NCBI GenBank assembly: GCA_963733265.1
Contig: CAVTCF010000002.1
Coordinates: forward strand, 620,001-684,000
Direction: 5' to 3'
DNA from: PALSA-1006 sp963733265
GTDB lineage: Bacteria; Pseudomonadota; Gammaproteobacteria; Burkholderiales; Gallionellaceae
DNA length: 64,000 nucleotides
Numbering within the stretch: the stretch's first letter is position 1; each line of letters starts with the position of its first letter. Of this stretch, positions 24,143 through 32,861 are shown in pieces. The notes beneath the pieces are model-generated. The model did no database searches. It had not been told where the DNA came from and worked only from the letters and a program-made list of their open reading frames with translations. A program made the translations under genes and the position numbers.

Positions 24143-25534
24143 TTACAAATATTTCGTCACTCGCGCCAATACCAGCTCGCGAGGAAAAAGCACCACCAAA
24201 GCATCTACCGAAGGCGCTTGTGTTTGCCCCACCAACATCACGCGCAACGGCATCGCCAATTTTGGCATCTTCAGTCCATGCTTGCCGATCAGCTCTTTAA
24301 TCAGTGCAGAAATTGCGCTGACTTCCCACGTGACATTAGTGATACGTTCGGCAAAGTCACGCAATGCGGGTAGTGCTTCGGCCGATAAATGCGTATCAAG
24401 CAATGTCTGCTCCGGATGCAAATCAATGTAGAACACCTCGGCGGCATCAGCCAATTCATTCAATGTGGAAATGCGCTCTTTGTACAGGGCAATGACTGCT
24501 TCCAATGCCGGTGCCACACTCACATTTATCCCGCGAGCTATCAGTCGTGGGCGAACCAATTCTGCCAACCGTGCATTGTCGGTTAATTTCAGATAATGAT
24601 TGTTCAGCCATTTCAGTTTTTCAGTATTGAACTGTGCTGCCGATGGCGTGATGTGATCCAGGTCGAACCATTCACAGAATTGCGCGGCCGAAAAAACTTC
24701 ATCATCGCCATGCGACCACCCCAACCGTGCCAGATAGTTAATAACGGCCTCTGGCAAATAACCATCCTCATCATATTGCATCACGCTAAGAGCACCGTGT
24801 CGCTTGGAAAGCTTCTGTCCGTCATCACCCAAAATCATGGAGAGATGAGCGTACTTTGGCACCTTCGCATTCAATGCTTTGAGAATATTGATCTGACGCG
24901 GCGTATTGTTGACGTGATCGTCACCGCGAATAACCTGAGTGATGCCCATATCCCAGTCATCCACTACCACGCAGAAATTGTATGTGGGTGTTCCGTCGGA
25001 ACGTGCAATGATCAGATCGTCCAGTTCATCATTTTGGAATTCGATATGGCCTTTGACCAGATCGTCCCATTCAACAACACCGCCGACAGGATTTTTGAAG
25101 CGCACGACGGGTTTTACGCCTTCAGGCACAGCAGGCAAGGCCTTCCCTGTTTCGGGACGCCAACGTCCATCGTAACGCGGCTTTTCACCACGGGCACGCT
25201 GCGCTTCACGCAAGGCATCCAAGTCCGCTGGCGAGGTATAGCAATAATAGGCTTTGCCTGCAGCAATCATCTGTGCGATAACTTCCTTATGTCGCGGAAA
25301 ACGTTGCATTTGATAAAAAGGGCCTTCGTCGTAATCCAGATTCAACCACTTCATTCCGTCCAAAATCGCTTGCACAGCCTCGGGAGTCGAACGCTCCACA
25401 TCCGTATCCTCAATACGCAAAATAAATGTACCGCCGTGCTTGCGAGCATACGCCCAGGAAAATAAAGCAGTGCGCGCACCGCCAATATGCAAATAACCTG
25501 TGGGACTGGGAGCGAAGCGTGTACGAACGGTCAT
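24143..25534 (-). CDS. gltX: Glutamyl-tRNA synthetase
   Basis: Class I aminoacyl-tRNA synthetase of 463 residues that charges tRNA-Glu. The N-terminal catalytic fold has the HIGH-type motif in APSPTGYLHIGGARTALFSW. The KMSKS-type motif is in DGQKLSKRHGALSVMQYDED. The C-terminal anticodon-binding domain extends to the end. The ATG at 25534 is preferred to a TTG four codons upstream. First core gene after the tRNA, so the accessory island ends here. Confidence 0.97.
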   Translation of the reverse strand: MTVRTRFAPSPTGYLHIGGARTALFSWAYARKHGGTFILRIEDTDVERSTPEAVQAILDGMKWLNLDYDEGPFYQMQRFPRHKEVIAQMIAAGKAYYCYTSPADLDALREAQRARGEKPRYDGRWRPETGKALPAVPEGVKPVVRFKNPVGGVVEWDDLVKGHIEFQNDELDDLIIARSDGTPTYNFCVVVDDWDMGITQVIRGDDHVNNTPRQINILKALNAKVPKYAHLSMILGDDGQKLSKRHGALSVMQYDEDGYLPEAVINYLARLGWSHGDDEVFSAAQFCEWFDLDHITPSAAQFNTEKLKWLNNHYLKLTDNARLAELVRPRLIARGINVSVAPALEAVIALYKERISTLNELADAAEVFYIDLHPEQTLLDTHLSAEALPALRDFAERITNVTWEVSAISALIKELIGKHGLKMPKLAMPLRVMLVGQTQAPSVDALVVLFPRELVLARVTKYL

Positions 25535-25602
25535 GATCAATATCAATAAAGAAAGTGCGTATTTTACGCTAGACAGCGGGAATATTTACGCACAAGTTGC
25601 AG

Positions 25603-26127
25603 TTAGAAATGAGTAGTACTCGACAAGTTGATGTAGTAAGCCGAAAGAGGTGCGCCTGGCGTTGCGCCCAGATCATAGTAATCGACGCCGAACCGATAGG
25701 TGTTTTTGTTGGCCGTGGATAAAATCTCTACCCCTACTCCGTAGAAATTAGACTGGCCGGAATAATGGGCTTGGGTATCAGAGCCACTATAACCAATAAT
25801 TGTTTCAGATTTTCCAATTTTCCCGAACAGGCTGACACCCTCTTGAACCGGGATATATCCGTTTAGGGTAAGCGAGGGAATTGGCATTACCACCACGTTG
25901 CTGGTCGTTCCAATTCCCATCACGCTGATTTGTGTCTCAATGCCAACATATTGATTAAAATTATATCCGCCTCCGACCGAGACTCCGAAGCCGAACCATG
26001 TACTCTCTTGCCCCAGCACCGGACTCAGCCCGACACCCACCAGGTTATAGACGCCCCCATCTGCCGCCGTAGCACAGGAGGTAATGAACGCCAAGATCAC
26101 GCCAAAATATATTTTGTTAATCATCAT
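25603..26127 (-). CDS. Small outer-membrane beta-barrel protein
   Basis: A 174-residue protein with a signal peptide (KIYFGVILAFITSCATAADG). The mature part alternates polar and hydrophobic residues in strands (STWFGFGVSVGGGYNFNQYV, GIETQISVMGIG, SNFYGVGVEIL, NTYRFGVDYYDLG) and ends with an aromatic residue, like eight-stranded OmpA/OmpW-type barrels. Function unknown. It is a single gene between gltX and the methylase. Confidence 0.75.
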   Translation of the reverse strand: MMINKIYFGVILAFITSCATAADGGVYNLVGVGLSPVLGQESTWFGFGVSVGGGYNFNQYVGIETQISVMGIGTTSNVVVMPIPSLTLNGYIPVQEGVSLFGKIGKSETIIGYSGSDTQAHYSGQSNFYGVGVEILSTANKNTYRFGVDYYDLGATPGAPLSAYYINLSSTTHF

Positions 26128-26234
26128 AAAAATCTACTCAAGTGGTTTCATCGTTAGTGGTTTTGAGCTACTAAACAGTTACATTATGTATCATCGTGCA
26201 ACCCCTGACATTCTTATCATTCGGTTTGCCTGTG

Positions 26235-27068
26235 TCAATTAAGTATTTTTTGTGGCTCGCTTTTTAAATTTGATATGCTTCGACGCTGCCTTGACGCCTC
26301 AAATAAACACACCGCAGCAGCAGCGGCAACATTTAAAGATTCCACTTTGCTTTGCATTGGTATCGTTATGTGCTGTCGGCACAGGTTCGACAACTCGGGT
26401 GACAATCCAGCCCCTTCATTACCAAAGGCAAAGGCAATATTGCCTGTTAACTTGCTATCAAAGATACTTACTTTTGCTTGCAATGAAGTGGCTAAAATGC
26501 TGCCTTCAAATACTGCTGCCACGTTGAACAAATCGGCATGTTCGTGAATGCTTAATGCAAAATGCCCGCCCATCGCCGCACGCAACACTTTAGGTGACCA
26601 GACATCGGCACAGCCGTTGGAAATAAAAGCGGCGTCACAGCCTGCTGCTGCGGCTGTGCGCAAAATAGAACCCAAATTACCCGGGTCTTGAATATCTTCG
26701 AGCAAAATACAAAATTGGCTATGCGATGGAGCCACACGCGCTGGCGGAAGCTCGATCAGCGCCAGCAACCCGCTCGGTGTTTTCAACTCGGTCAGCTCAC
26801 TAAATAAAGCATCGTCCAGACAGGTCAAAGGAACATCGGGCAATTGCGCAATCAGTCCGGTGATCTCTTTGTCTTGTGAGGCCGCCTCGTTGACCAGCAG
26901 ACGTAGCGGGTGTTTTCCCGATACCAAATAGGCCTGAACGAGATGTGCTCCATCAAGTATAGTCTCCCCGACTTTGCGGCGTTGCTTAGTCGAACCCGCC
27001 AGTTTGTTCCATTCTTTGAACGACGGATTATCGCGCGAAGAAATGCGTTTTACTGTCGGCAGTATCAT
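26235..27068 (-). CDS. TrmH/SpoU-family RNA 2'-O-methyltransferase
   Basis: A 277-residue SAM-dependent methylase for rRNA or tRNA ribose. The N-terminal substrate-binding domain (FKEWNKLAGSTKQRRKVGET, then ILDGAHLVQAYL) precedes the SPOUT knot domain with motif 1 ILLEDIQDPGNLGSILRTAA, motif 2 IAFAFGNEGAGLSPEL and motif 3 IPMQSKVESLNVAAAAAVCL. It could be RlmB-like or TsnR-like; the exact target base cannot be read from the sequence. Confidence 0.93.
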   Translation of the reverse strand: MILPTVKRISSRDNPSFKEWNKLAGSTKQRRKVGETILDGAHLVQAYLVSGKHPLRLLVNEAASQDKEITGLIAQLPDVPLTCLDDALFSELTELKTPSGLLALIELPPARVAPSHSQFCILLEDIQDPGNLGSILRTAAAAGCDAAFISNGCADVWSPKVLRAAMGGHFALSIHEHADLFNVAAVFEGSILATSLQAKVSIFDSKLTGNIAFAFGNEGAGLSPELSNLCRQHITIPMQSKVESLNVAAAAAVCLFEASRQRRSISNLKSEPQKILN

Positions 27069-27292
27069 GAATCTTGCGTAGCAATTCGTTTGCCTCCTCG
27101 CCCGCTTGCGGGATAACCAGCGACTTGCACGGCTTTATCGTGCTTAGTCGAATGGCTAGTAGCTTCATCAGAGGATTGCACCCGCAAGGGGTAGGCCGTG
27201 GCTGTAAAGCCGACAAGTCGGCAACAACCACGCTCAGGTGAGGGGAACGGGCATCGTAGTTTCATATCAAAGGTGGCAAACTGGCTTGCCCG

Positions 27293-27913
27293 TTAATTGG
27301 CTTCTTGATGGCTTGGCTCCAGCAGATTTTCCATCTCTGCCAGCGGGGGCAAATCACTCAGCGAACGCAGATTCAGATCGTCCAGCAATTGTTGTGTTGT
27401 GGCATACAGTGACGGTTTGCCGGGTGAGTCACGGGTGCCGATAATTTCGATCCAGGCACGGGATTCGAGTGTTTTCAGCACTTGGGTTGACACGACGACA
27501 CCGCGAATTTCTTCGATATCGCCGCGAGTCACTGGTTGGCGGTACGCAATGATCGCCAGTGTTTCCATCACGGCACGCGAATAACGCGCCGGTTTTTGCG
27601 GGTCTAAACGGCTAATGAACTCCTGCATTTCGGGACGCGCGCGAAAGCGCCAGCCGCTGGCAACGCGGTTAAGTTCGATGCCGCTGTCAGCATATTTTTC
27701 CACAAGCTGTTGCAACAGGTCTTCAATGAAACGCGTCTCCAGCAGAGCATCGCTAAGTTTTTTTAATTCGGATATTGAGAGCGGCTCTGCCGAAGTCAAC
27801 AATGCTGCTTCATAAATTTTTTTCAGTTGATGAACATCCACAACCTGCGTTAATTCAGAAACAACATCAGGCAGAGGATTCTCACTCAAGGGTGAGTCGA
27901 CTTGTTCTGACAT
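27293..27913 (-). CDS. scpB: Segregation and condensation protein B
   Basis: A 206-residue winged-helix protein of the SMC-ScpAB complex, which compacts and segregates the chromosome. Family segments are LLTSAEPLSISELKKLSDAL, VASGWRFRARPEMQEFISRL, SRAVMETLAIIAYRQPVTRG and DIEEIRGV. Its start overlaps the end of scpA by about 30 bp, so the two are co-translated. Length and order are normal. Confidence 0.96.
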   Translation of the reverse strand: MSEQVDSPLSENPLPDVVSELTQVVDVHQLKKIYEAALLTSAEPLSISELKKLSDALLETRFIEDLLQQLVEKYADSGIELNRVASGWRFRARPEMQEFISRLDPQKPARYSRAVMETLAIIAYRQPVTRGDIEEIRGVVVSTQVLKTLESRAWIEIIGTRDSPGKPSLYATTQQLLDDLNLRSLSDLPPLAEMENLLEPSHQEAN

Positions 27914-28685
27914 AAATTTTCCCCAATGTTTCAGTTTGAGTAATTTCGACCAACGTTTCTTTGGTCAATTCCAGAATAGCAATGAAAGTGACGACCAGTT
28001 GCGGAACACCGCCGGTCTGGTCGAATAAGTTTTCAAACAGCTCAAATTCGCCGTGGCGCAATTGGCGTAGCAAACGTGTCATTTGTTCGCGCACCGAAAG
28101 CTCTTCACGCCGGACTTTGTGATTTGCATTCACTTTAGCGCGCGTTAGCAGCGTCAACCATACCACACGCAAGTCATCCACATTCACGCTGGGCAACCGT
28201 TCAACCACGGTACGCTCGATCAACACTTGCACCAATTCAAAATCGCGCCCGGCTTGCGGCAACTCATTGAGCCTTTGGGCTGCGAGTTTCATTTGCTCGT
28301 ATTCCAACAAACGCCGCATCAACTCCGCACGCGGATCTTCGACTTCCTCCTCCCCCATCTTTGGCGGACGCGGCAACAACATGCGCGACTTGATCTCGAT
28401 CAACACCGCCGCCATCAACAAATACTCGGCAGCCAATTCCAAACGGTTGCGCTGCATCAGCTCGATGTAAGTCATGTATTGCTGCGTGAGCTGCGCCATC
28501 GGAATGTCCAGCACATCAAGGTTGTGTTTGCGGATCAGGTACAGCAACAGGTCGAGCGGTCCCTGAAAGGTCTCCAGCACCAACTCCAGCGCATCCGGCG
28601 GAATATACAGATCAGACGGCATCTCCAACAGCGGCTCGCCGTGGATAAGTGCACGCGGAATAAGTTGTAGTTCGGCTTGGCTCAC
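27882..28685 (-). CDS. scpA: Segregation and condensation protein A
   Basis: A 267-residue kleisin that bridges SMC heads. The N-terminal signature is FQGPLDLLLYLIRKHNLDVL, followed by IPMAQLTQQYMTYIELM and LAAEYLLMAAVLIEIKSRML; the C-terminal winged-helix part is LVVTFIAILELTKETLVEIT. The start is GTG 28685, sharing GTGA with the stop of the upstream HEPN gene; an internal ATG about 19 codons in is an alternative. The overlap places scpAB under translational coupling with an MNT-HEPN pair, which is unusual for a housekeeping gene. Confidence 0.95.
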   Translation of the reverse strand: MSQAELQLIPRALIHGEPLLEMPSDLYIPPDALELVLETFQGPLDLLLYLIRKHNLDVLDIPMAQLTQQYMTYIELMQRNRLELAAEYLLMAAVLIEIKSRMLLPRPPKMGEEEVEDPRAELMRRLLEYEQMKLAAQRLNELPQAGRDFELVQVLIERTVVERLPSVNVDDLRVVWLTLLTRAKVNANHKVRREELSVREQMTRLLRQLRHGEFELFENLFDQTGGVPQLVVTFIAILELTKETLVEITQTETLGKIYVRTSRLTLE

Positions 28686-29065
28686 TTCACCACCTCGCCA
28701 GCCCAGCGACGAACCAGTGCAACAATTTTGTCAGCTTCTGCTGGTGTTACGCCTGCAAATTCGATGTCTTCATATCGCAAAAGTACCGCGTATGGATTCA
28801 TCACACTCAAAGCTGTTGCCTCAAATGGGTGGGGAACTTGTCTGACAATAAGCAAGTCAACCAACTCGTCTAGGTCATGAGTCTTGCGAAAAGCAACACC
28901 ATGCAACACCAGCACGGCCTTCAAGCATTTTTCTATGCCCTGCTGCGCATGAAAACAGGTTGTCGTGGCATGAAAATCAGAATCTTCCTTCATCTTGTTG
29001 AAGGCAACGATATCGCGGTCAGCGAGTTCAAGATATCGCCTTGCTAAATCAAGCGCTGACTTCAT
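28682..29065 (-). CDS. HEPN-domain protein
   Basis: A 127-residue helical protein of the HEPN superfamily. It has the usual pattern ALDLARRYLELADRDIVAFN, then TTCFHAQQGIEKCLKAVLVL and GVAFRKTHDLDELVDLL, where R-x-x-H corresponds to the HEPN active-site motif of RNase-type members. The start at 29065 has GGAGGG upstream. It follows an MNT nucleotidyltransferase gene; such pairs act as toxin-antitoxin systems in which the MNT protein adenylylates and silences the HEPN RNase. The stop overlaps the scpA start. Confidence 0.9.
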   Translation of the reverse strand: MKSALDLARRYLELADRDIVAFNKMKEDSDFHATTTCFHAQQGIEKCLKAVLVLHGVAFRKTHDLDELVDLLIVRQVPHPFEATALSVMNPYAVLLRYEDIEFAGVTPAEADKIVALVRRWAGEVVK

Positions 29066-29369
29066 GCAATACCCTCCCCTCATGTAACGCCCAGTAAAGA
29101 GCCGTTCCGGGCAAATGCCCCCACTCGTTCACATAATCCTGTGAATATACCAGCACGTCCACCGGAATACGCAATGGCCTCAATGCCTGCCGCAAGCGCA
29201 CCATTTCGTTGAACTTATTGGGAACCTCTTGCTCAATCACCATCAAATCCAAATCAGAATCCTCGGTCGCATCGCCGCGCGCGTAGGAGCCGAACAAGAT
29301 TACCTTGCTCGGGTTAGAGGCCGCGACCAGCCGCTCAACGGCCTGTTGTATTTGCTCGCCTGAAATCAT
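29049..29369 (-). CDS. MNT-domain nucleotidyltransferase (antitoxin)
   Basis: A 106-residue minimal nucleotidyltransferase. The signature is KVILFGSYARGDATEDSDLD followed by LMVIEQEV, with G-S and the two aspartates of D-x-D; the third aspartate is probably in PVDVLVYSQDYV. The ATG at 29369 has GGAAG before it; a longer start at 29432 is possible. It overlaps the HEPN gene by about 17 bp. The expected role is to neutralise the HEPN partner. Confidence 0.9.
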   Translation of the reverse strand: MISGEQIQQAVERLVAASNPSKVILFGSYARGDATEDSDLDLMVIEQEVPNKFNEMVRLRQALRPLRIPVDVLVYSQDYVNEWGHLPGTALYWALHEGRVLHEVSA

Positions 29370-29610
29370 TTTGTCTTCCGGGTTAGGATTCCTCATCCTG
29401 ACGATTACTGTGTTAATGCCAATGCTCGGCATTATACGTCAATGGGTGGGCAGTTTAGCTGAACGCGCAGGGCAAATACAGTAGCGAATCAAGCAACGCG
29501 CCCGGCAGAGGAAGCTCTATACTATTAAGGTCAGGTGCATTGCCGGGTCTTTCAGTCAGATGAGCCACACCAGATTATGCCCACATGACAATCGTCCATC
29601 AGTCCTTCTT

Positions 29611-30594
29611 CTACGGCGTTTTGGTGGGCAACTGCTTCATCATCTGATCAAAGTCTGATTCAAAGTGCTGGTCGTCCAATGCCCGAAATTTGCTGAACTC
29701 CTGTTCAGCGTGAACCCTGGCAAGTTCAGCAGACACATTGCCTGCGCCCGGCAAAATCTCGCGGTCATTCAGTGTCAAAAAGCCTTCCAGTTTACTGATC
29801 CAGTCCTGCATGGTCATGGCGATACGCCGCGCGGCCTGACCTTCGGCAAAAATCAAATACTGCTCGGCCAGATTATTGAGGGCGCGCAGCTCTTCCTCGT
29901 TCAGGTAATTTTTGGCAACACTCACATCGGCCTTGCGGATGCGTGCCCCTTCCCAATTAGTCAGCCCCATGTTCGGCTGGCTGCTGTCGGCGCGGGCAGC
30001 AATCAGCTCGGCGGCAGTCTGGCCGTGGATAGCGTAATGCACCTTGTTCTGCACCGTGGCAAAAAACGTCTGGGTGAGCGCATGGCTGGCATCGTAATCG
30101 GCGCTGGTGGCGTAGATGTCCGTGATCTTCTGGTAAAAGCGCCGCTCGCTGGTGCGGATGTCTTGCAGGCGGCGGGTCAACTCGTCGAAGTAATCCCGTC
30201 CCTTGCCGGGATTCTTCAAACGCGCGTCGTCCAGCACAAAGCCCTTGACGATATATTCCTTCAGCTTATCGTTTGCCCACTGGCGGAAGCGCACACCGAC
30301 CGGGCTGCGCACACGAAAGCCCAGCGCCAGCACCATGTCCAGATTGTAGTGCGCCACCTCGTACTGCTTGCCGTCTGCGGCAGTTGTTCGGAATAACCGA
30401 ACAACTGAATTTTCATCCAGTTCGCCATCCTCGAAAATGTGCTTGATGTGCTCGCTGATTGTTCCCTTGGCTTTGCCGAATAACTCGGTCAACTGCTTCT
30501 GGTTCAGCCAAAGGTTTTCCGCCTCCAGCATAACGTCGATGCGGGTGGAGCCGTCTTCACTTTGGTAAATCAGGAATTGTTGGGGTTCGGTCAT
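29611..30594 (-). CDS. rhuM: RhuM-family protein
   Basis: A 327-residue protein of the RhuM family, first named from a Salmonella pathogenicity island and common in accessory regions. Family segments: FLIYQSEDGSTRIDVMLEAE, LWLNQKQLTELFGKAKGTIS, EHIKHIFEDGELDENSVVRL, then YNLDMVLALGFRVRSPVGVR. The N-terminal half looks like a helix-turn-helix/BRO-like region and the C-terminal half is helical. Molecular role is not established. It stands alone in a cluster of defence-type genes. Confidence 0.93.
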   Translation of the reverse strand: MTEPQQFLIYQSEDGSTRIDVMLEAENLWLNQKQLTELFGKAKGTISEHIKHIFEDGELDENSVVRLFRTTAADGKQYEVAHYNLDMVLALGFRVRSPVGVRFRQWANDKLKEYIVKGFVLDDARLKNPGKGRDYFDELTRRLQDIRTSERRFYQKITDIYATSADYDASHALTQTFFATVQNKVHYAIHGQTAAELIAARADSSQPNMGLTNWEGARIRKADVSVAKNYLNEEELRALNNLAEQYLIFAEGQAARRIAMTMQDWISKLEGFLTLNDREILPGAGNVSAELARVHAEQEFSKFRALDDQHFESDFDQMMKQLPTKTP

Positions 30595-30698
30595 ATTTTC
30601 AACTTATCAGTGGTATTAACGTTTCTGCTCATCGCCGGAAAATTTGGCTATTTTAGCGAGGCGGTGTGGATACGATTTTAGCTAATAAACCGTCCCTT

Positions 30699-30968
30699 TT
30701 ATACAGGCGTAGCGGTAGCAACATCGGTGAGGTAGTTTTTGCCATCGGCTGCGGGCAATTTCAGTCAGTGACAATTTGTCACCGACTCACTGCCTTCCTT
30801 ACCTAGGCGCTCTTTTAGATTATTCCAGTATTTGCGCGCCATCTGATAGTCCGGCTGCTGGGGCAACACTTGGATAATGTCGATGACCGAAAACAACCTT
30901 GTCTCCGTGGCTTCGTCATACACGCGACTAATTTCATGTTCTTCAAAAATGGTTGGCTGGGGTTGCAT
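30699..30968 (-). pseudogene. BRO-N / antirepressor-like gene with in-frame stop
   Basis: The N-terminal 67 codons match the BRO-N domain (ETRLFSVIDIIQVLPQQPDY, then ARKYWNNLKERLGKEGSE). Reading is interrupted by TGA directly after VTNCH. The same frame continues with LKLPAADGKNYLTDVAT, which is the normal continuation of this domain, then diverges and stops at 30699. So one nonsense change plus loss of the 3' part inactivated the gene. It resembles phage antirepressors and BRO-domain proteins of defence regions. Confidence 0.7.
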
Positions 30969-31154
30969 GGTCAGAATTCCTTGCTCATGGATACCAGAGA
31001 TTATTTCAACTGGTGACGGATTGTCGCCAGTTGGCTAAACGATAACCGCATCGTATAGAACGATCGTTCTTTTGTCAAATAATTCAGGAAGGAACTGAAC
31101 TTAAGTGGGCTGGCTACAGCGGCGGAGCGAATTGGCATATCGAACGACAGAAAC

Positions 31155-31181
31155 AAAAAAGCCCGGCATCTCTGCGGGGCT
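31155..31181 (-). terminator. Rho-independent terminator after the DUF3037 gene
   Basis: On the minus strand AGCCCCGCA-GAGA-TGCCGGGCT pairs with one C-C mismatch and is followed by six T. It lies about 40 bp after the stop at 31223 and ends the kinase-DUF3037 operon. Confidence 0.7.
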
Positions 31182-31222
31182 CTTATAAAACGCGTTGATT
31201 GATTTCAGTTTAGCCACCGCTG

Positions 31223-32050
31223 CTAAATCCGAGCGAATTCAACAATTTTTTCGGTTAAATGATTAGGCACTACCAAAATATCATTGGCCGCCATTTTGGC
31301 TGTGATTTCCTGAAACATGTCGAAGCGCTCACCACTTACCTCAACCGGTCCTTGAACAGGGAACAACACTTGCTCCGGCAACACATGTAAGGCACGCAAT
31401 TTTTCAACCTTGCCAAACCATGCCCAACCATGATCGTAGATTTGCGCCGGGTCTTCATGTGCCAGATATAAAGGCTTGATTGCCTTCACTGCGCGCTCAC
31501 CCTCACGATGCACAAAGGGTAGCTTTGCGTGGTATGTGGTTACATCACCCAGTGTCTCCGGCAGATATTGCTTGTTGAGGTTCGCTTCCACCAGAACTTT
31601 GCGCACAGTCTTATCAAGCAACTGTTCGTGATAGGCCTTGGTCGCAAAATTGCGCTCCACATAATGGCCAAACAACTCATCCAACTGTTGCGCGGGATCA
31701 TCTGCCAGCACTACACGCACATTGTCAAAACGCAGCATCGCCTCACGTTGGCGCGTAAGCTCACCAAAAAGATGGCGCGCCAAGTCAACATCCATTGTGT
31801 GACCTTGCTGGTGTGCCAGCCAATCACGGACACGCTTCAATTCCTGCTTAAAATCATTTGCTGCGCGGCGATAGATACCCGCATCCAGCTCCTCGAAAAA
31901 TGCTGTAACACGGCGGATTCGGGTCATCAATTTGAACTCGAAAAAACCCGCATCGGGACACAACATCACGATGCCTACATTGGCAAATTCGCCAGTTTCC
32001 ATATAGGGGAGAAAACGAACAATAGCGTACTGACATGCAAATTTTTTCAT
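31223..32050 (-). CDS. DUF3037 protein
   Basis: A 275-residue protein of the DUF3037 family: FACQYAIVRFLPYMETGEFA, NVGIVMLCPDAGFFEFKLM and RIRRVTAFFEELDAGIYRR. The function of the family is unknown. Its ATG overlaps the stop of the HipA-like kinase gene by one base (TGATG), so the two proteins are made together. I recall this pairing from other genomes; it suggests a two-component defence or toxin-antitoxin system in which DUF3037 may modulate or be phosphorylated by the kinase. That role is inferred. Confidence 0.9.
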   Translation of the reverse strand: MKKFACQYAIVRFLPYMETGEFANVGIVMLCPDAGFFEFKLMTRIRRVTAFFEELDAGIYRRAANDFKQELKRVRDWLAHQQGHTMDVDLARHLFGELTRQREAMLRFDNVRVVLADDPAQQLDELFGHYVERNFATKAYHEQLLDKTVRKVLVEANLNKQYLPETLGDVTTYHAKLPFVHREGERAVKAIKPLYLAHEDPAQIYDHGWAWFGKVEKLRALHVLPEQVLFPVQGPVEVSGERFDMFQEITAKMAANDILVVPNHLTEKIVEFARI

Positions 32051-32784
32051 CACGCCATCCTCCAAAAATCGTTATCCATAAATCGCCCGAGAAACTCTCG
32101 TACCGCATCGCGGTTAAACTCGGTGGGAACCCCATTATCCACTGTCCACCACTCCGGCGGAACATTATCGCAAGCAGGATCAAATTCGGCAAACGCTGCC
32201 GCCAAACGGTCACGGTAGATCTCACGTTCAACCAAATCATCAAAGATCGCCAGCAAACTGTCATGAAAAACATGTAGTTCCGCAAAACGTAATGGATCAA
32301 AGTCGGTATCGAATGCCTGATTGTGGTCAATCACCGCTAGCTTTGAGTGCTGCAAATCCCACAACAAATTTGGATTGCCACCATTTTCTGTCAGGGTGCG
32401 ATCCGCGTTATGCAACCACCAGTCGAACAATGCCACATCCTTGCGTACCTGCTCATCCACTTTAGAAATGTGTGAATAGGAAAACTCCTGTACATGCGGC
32501 AATGCCTTGGAGCCAAAGGCCAAACCAGCCCCCAACTCATTAGCATCATCCCTACCGCACCACTTGATCAATTCCTGAGGTACTTCAACAATTTCAAAGT
32601 CTGCCACCGGTAAGCCAAAAGCGCGCGCAAGGCGACCGCCCACATACTCGGCAATCAAACTTCGTTTGCCTGCACCATGTCCTTTGACGAAATAAGCCTG
32701 CCCGTCTTCACATTTGCAGTGAAATGGGTTGGTAATCCCCTGAATGGAGCGGCCAAGAATCTCGTTAATCTGGATAGCCAACAT
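32050..32784 (-). CDS. HipA-like kinase
   Basis: A 244-residue protein with a HipA-type kinase core and without the N-terminal HipA subdomain. A nucleotide-binding segment is DGQAYFVKGHGAGKRSLIAE, with the lysine. The catalytic region is VALFDWWLHNADRTLTENGG and NPNLLWDLQHSKLAVIDHNQ, holding the D-R...N and I-D-H of the fold. No HipB-like regulator is beside it; the partner is the DUF3037 protein downstream. Likely a serine/threonine kinase in a defence or growth-control unit. Confidence 0.85.
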   Translation of the reverse strand: MLAIQINEILGRSIQGITNPFHCKCEDGQAYFVKGHGAGKRSLIAEYVGGRLARAFGLPVADFEIVEVPQELIKWCGRDDANELGAGLAFGSKALPHVQEFSYSHISKVDEQVRKDVALFDWWLHNADRTLTENGGNPNLLWDLQHSKLAVIDHNQAFDTDFDPLRFAELHVFHDSLLAIFDDLVEREIYRDRLAAAFAEFDPACDNVPPEWWTVDNGVPTEFNRDAVREFLGRFMDNDFWRMA

Positions 32785-32861
32785 TCCCTCCCGTATTCAC
32801 CCCAAGAGCATGGACGAAAACTATCTTCGTGCCGCCCACTTCAACCAGCATGCGCTCCAGA

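Noticed and set aside
24596..25465. 289-codon plus-strand frame antisense to gltX
   Set aside because: It is a shadow of the intact glutamyl-tRNA synthetase gene.
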